From assembly GCA_905480065.1 (NCBI GenBank), contig CAJQOV010000090.1:1-15638 (forward strand): DNA of 15,638 nucleotides. Direction: 5' to 3'. The DNA comes from an uncultured Gammaproteobacteria bacterium (GTDB lineage: Bacteria > Pseudomonadota > Gammaproteobacteria > UBA9214). The notes under the pieces are model-generated. The model worked only from the letters and a program-made list of their open reading frames with translations, did no database searches and was not told where the DNA came from. The translations under genes and the position numbers were made by a program. This document shows positions 13,845-15,638 of the stretch, piece by piece (the stretch's first letter is position 1; each line of letters begins with the position of its first letter).

Positions 13845-14060
13845 ATGTCATTACGAATTGTGGGTACAGGACACCGGGCAGTGACGGAGCGCAGAAAAAA
13901 GATCGACCGACGCAGCTACGAAAGGCTGAAAGATCGCACCGACAAGTGCAATCGCCGGATTGCCCCGGACCGCAGGCTGAACAATATCGCAGCGGAATGG
14001 GTCCCGTTCAGCCACATCCATTTGCACCCGATCGCGCGCCTGGTATTCAGCAAGAATTAA
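13845..14060 (+). CDS. Small basic conserved-looking hypothetical protein
   Basis: A 71-residue, strongly basic protein with repeated Arg motifs (RRKKIDRRSYERLKDR at 16-31, NRRIAPDRRLNNI at 36-48) and an aromatic C-terminal part, AEWVPFSHIHLHPIARLVF. The DRRLNNI-x-EWVPF string has the look of a short conserved gammaproteobacterial family, but I cannot name it. The ATG at 13845 has no clear Shine-Dalgarno. GTG 13881, preceded by AGGA, would give a 59-residue protein starting at TERRKK, and TTG 13830 is also in frame. Its stop abuts, with no gap, the stop of the GNAT gene on the other strand. Function unknown. Confidence 0.6.
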   Translation: MSLRIVGTGHRAVTERRKKIDRRSYERLKDRTDKCNRRIAPDRRLNNIAAEWVPFSHIHLHPIARLVFSKN

Positions 14061-14498
14061 TCAACCGACCGGGCAGCGCATGCTGACGTGGCGGATGCCG
14101 GCTTCTGTAAAAGGCTGGCCTGCTGCCACGAATCCCGCACTGCGATAAAATGCGGCAACTTCCACCTGTGCATGCAGGTATACCTCGTGCATAGCGCGTG
14201 CCCTTGCCTGTTCCAGCAACGCCTCCAGCAACAGCGTCCCGATACCACGGCGTCGCCAGGGCGACAGCACGGCCATACGGCCGATGCGCCCGTCTGCCAT
14301 CAGCCGTCCGGTTGCCACCGGCAGACCACCAGCAGCGCGTACCAGCACATGATCGCAATCTGCATCCAGGCCATCCCATTCCAGCGCAGCGGGGATACCC
14401 TGTTCTGCAACAAATACAGCGGTGCGCACCTGGCGTATGGCATCCGTGTCACTCCACCAGTCGGCAAGCGCGACACGGAAAGGGGCCTGCTGGTCCAA
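14061..14498 (-). CDS. GNAT family N-acetyltransferase
   Basis: This 145-residue GNAT protein has an ElaA/YjcF-like N-terminus (VRTAVFVAEQGIP, ALEWDGLDADCDH), then VATGRLMADGRIGRMAVL, the acetyl-CoA pyrophosphate-binding motif PWRRRGIGTLLL at 80-91 (core RRRGIG 82-87), and the C-terminal VYLHAQVEVAAFYRSAGF and FTEAGIRHVSM. It transfers an acetyl group from acetyl-CoA to an unknown amine. No in-frame ATG precedes the core. The start is TTG 14496-14498, preceded by AGGGG about 5 nt upstream and lying 17 nt after the purB stop, so it is likely co-transcribed with purB. Confidence 0.87.
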   Translation of the reverse strand: MDQQAPFRVALADWWSDTDAIRQVRTAVFVAEQGIPAALEWDGLDADCDHVLVRAAGGLPVATGRLMADGRIGRMAVLSPWRRRGIGTLLLEALLEQARARAMHEVYLHAQVEVAAFYRSAGFVAAGQPFTEAGIRHVSMRCPVG

Positions 14499-14515
14499 AG
14501 GCGCCCCTGGACCGG

Positions 14516-15638
14516 CTAGACCGATGAGGCCTGTTGCCCGGCATTGCCGGTATAGGTGGCCGGCGTCAGCGCCGCCAGCTGCTGCTTCACATCATCCGGC
14601 AACGCCAGCGTAGCCAGGAATTCCTGCAGGGTTGCGCGGCTTACTGCACGGTCCCGGGTCAGTTCCTTGAGTTTCTCATAGGGCTTCTCGATCCCGTAGC
14701 GGCGCATAACCGTCTGCAGCGCCTCGGCCAGTACTTCCCAGCTGTGATCGAGATCGTCGAGGGTGCGTGACTCGTTGAGCTGCAGCTTGCCGATACCTTT
14801 CAGGCAAGACTCGATGGCGATCACGCAGTGGGCAACCGCTACACCGATATTGCGCAGTACCGTGGAGTCACTGAGGTCACGTTGCCAGCGCGACACCGGC
14901 AACTTGGCGGAGAAATGGGCGAGCAGGGCGTTGGCAATACCCAGGTTACCTTCGCAGTTCTCGAAATCGATCGGATTTACCTTGTGCGGCATGGTGGAAG
15001 AGCCGACTTCACCGGCAATGGTCTTCTGCCGGAAATAACCCAGCGAGATATAGCCCCACATGTCGCGACTGAAGTCAATCAGCACCGTGTTGAAGCGTGC
15101 CTGTGCATCGAACAGTTCGGCCATATAGTCATGTGGTTCGATCTGGGTGGTATACGGATTGCATTCCAGTCCGAGGCTGGTGATGAACTGCGCCGACAAG
15201 GCTGGCCAGTCGATATCCGGATAGGCCACCAGGTGGGCATTGTAGTTGCCGACCGCGCCGTTCATCTTGCCCAGCATCGGGACGGCGGCGACCTGTTCAC
15301 GCTGACGACTGAGGCGCGCGCAGACATTGGCCATTTCCTTTCCCACGGTAGTCGGTGTCGCGGTTTGCCCGTGGGTGCGCGACAACATCGGCTTGTCGGA
15401 CCATTCATGGGCCAGGGTCCTGATGGCACGAATCACGTCGTCCAGCAGCGGCAACAGGGACTGGTTGCGTGCTTCCCGCAGCATCAGTGCATAGGCCAGG
15501 TTGTTGATGTCTTCCGAGGTACAGGCGAAGTGAAAGAATTCACTGATCGCCTCCAGTTCGGTATTGCCGGCAATCTTTTCCTTGAGGAAATATTCGACAG
15601 CTTTCACATCGTGGTTGGTGGTGCGCTCGATATTCTTG
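14516..15638 (-). CDS. purB: Adenylosuccinate lyase, 5' truncated by window edge
   Basis: This enzyme cleaves SAICAR to AICAR and adenylosuccinate to AMP, both with release of fumarate, in purine synthesis. The 373 visible residues correspond to the C-terminal four fifths of an E. coli-type PurB (about 456 residues). Motifs seen are IERTTNHDVKAVEYFLKEK at the edge, FACTSEDINNLAYALML, SRTHGQTATPTT, KMNGAVGNYNAH, NPYTTQIEPHDYMAELFD, the fumarase-superfamily signature GSSTMPHKVNPIDFEN with the catalytic serine loop, and VMRRYGIEKPYEKLKELTR. The frame is open to the right edge. The GTG at 15607 is the Val codon of HDVKAVEYF, not a start. The stop is TAG at 14516-14518. Confidence 0.97.
   Translation of the reverse strand, partial: KNIERTTNHDVKAVEYFLKEKIAGNTELEAISEFFHFACTSEDINNLAYALMLREARNQSLLPLLDDVIRAIRTLAHEWSDKPMLSRTHGQTATPTTVGKEMANVCARLSRQREQVAAVPMLGKMNGAVGNYNAHLVAYPDIDWPALSAQFITSLGLECNPYTTQIEPHDYMAELFDAQARFNTVLIDFSRDMWGYISLGYFRQKTIAGEVGSSTMPHKVNPIDFENCEGNLGIANALLAHFSAKLPVSRWQRDLSDSTVLRNIGVAVAHCVIAIESCLKGIGKLQLNESRTLDDLDHSWEVLAEALQTVMRRYGIEKPYEKLKELTRDRAVSRATLQEFLATLALPDDVKQQLAALTPATYTGNAGQQASSV

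Noticed and set aside
15605..15607. GTG 15607 as the start of adenylosuccinate lyase
   Set aside because: It is the Val codon in the conserved TTNHDVKAVEYF segment; the frame and the homology-like sequence continue to the window edge.

Overview
The window looks like a chromosomal segment from a gammaproteobacterium with a GC-rich genome. This rests on family resemblance: PurB is of the E. coli type, DusA is present, and the agmatine deiminase / N-carbamoylputrescine amidase pair is typical of that class. A periplasmic DsrE-like protein and the overall gene flavour recall environmental, possibly sulfur-oxidising, lineages, but that is inference. No tRNA, rRNA, CRISPR array, insertion sequence or phage gene was seen.

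Layout. Bases 3-710 (+) are the C-terminal membrane half of an RND-superfamily transporter cut by the window edge. It converges on a small exported DsrE-like protein (801-1322, -). Bases 1323-2073 hold a run of small hairpins and a decayed gene remnant resembling an outer-membrane beta-barrel protein. Next comes a minus-strand group: agmatine deiminase (aguA), N-carbamoylputrescine amidase (aguB) and a divergent type I-beta DAHP synthase-like protein. The first two form the agmatine-to-putrescine route. A small exported BamE-like protein (5253-5561, -) is divergent from the main plus-strand operon.

The centre of interest is a tightly packed plus-strand run, 5678-13088. It contains dusA, a sterol-desaturase/fatty-acid-hydroxylase family membrane protein, a TVP38/TMEM64 (VTT) membrane protein, a pyridine-nucleotide disulfide oxidoreductase, the radical SAM protein ArsS, the arsenite methyltransferase ArsM, a GT2 glycosyltransferase of the TIGR04283 type and a nucleotidyl/glycosyltransferase of the TIGR04282 type. 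Adjacent genes overlap by 1-14 nt or are separated by at most 27 nt, so co-transcription is likely. The last four genes are the recognised arsenosugar biosynthesis set: ArsM methylates arsenite, ArsS adds an adenosyl-derived group, and the two transferases are presumed to elaborate the sugar. The membrane hydroxylase, VTT protein and oxidoreductase just upstream are candidates for additional steps in this pathway, such as redox, lipid or transport steps.

The right end carries a DUF1269-type glycine-rich membrane protein with a strong ribosome binding site, a strong 13-bp hairpin, a small basic 71-residue protein, and on the minus strand a GNAT acetyltransferase directly downstream of purB (adenylosuccinate lyase, truncated by the window edge).

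Several genes appear to use GTG or TTG starts (aguA, dusA, the GT2 gene, the GNAT gene). Several start choices here differ from the longest reading frame; reasons are given with each gene.
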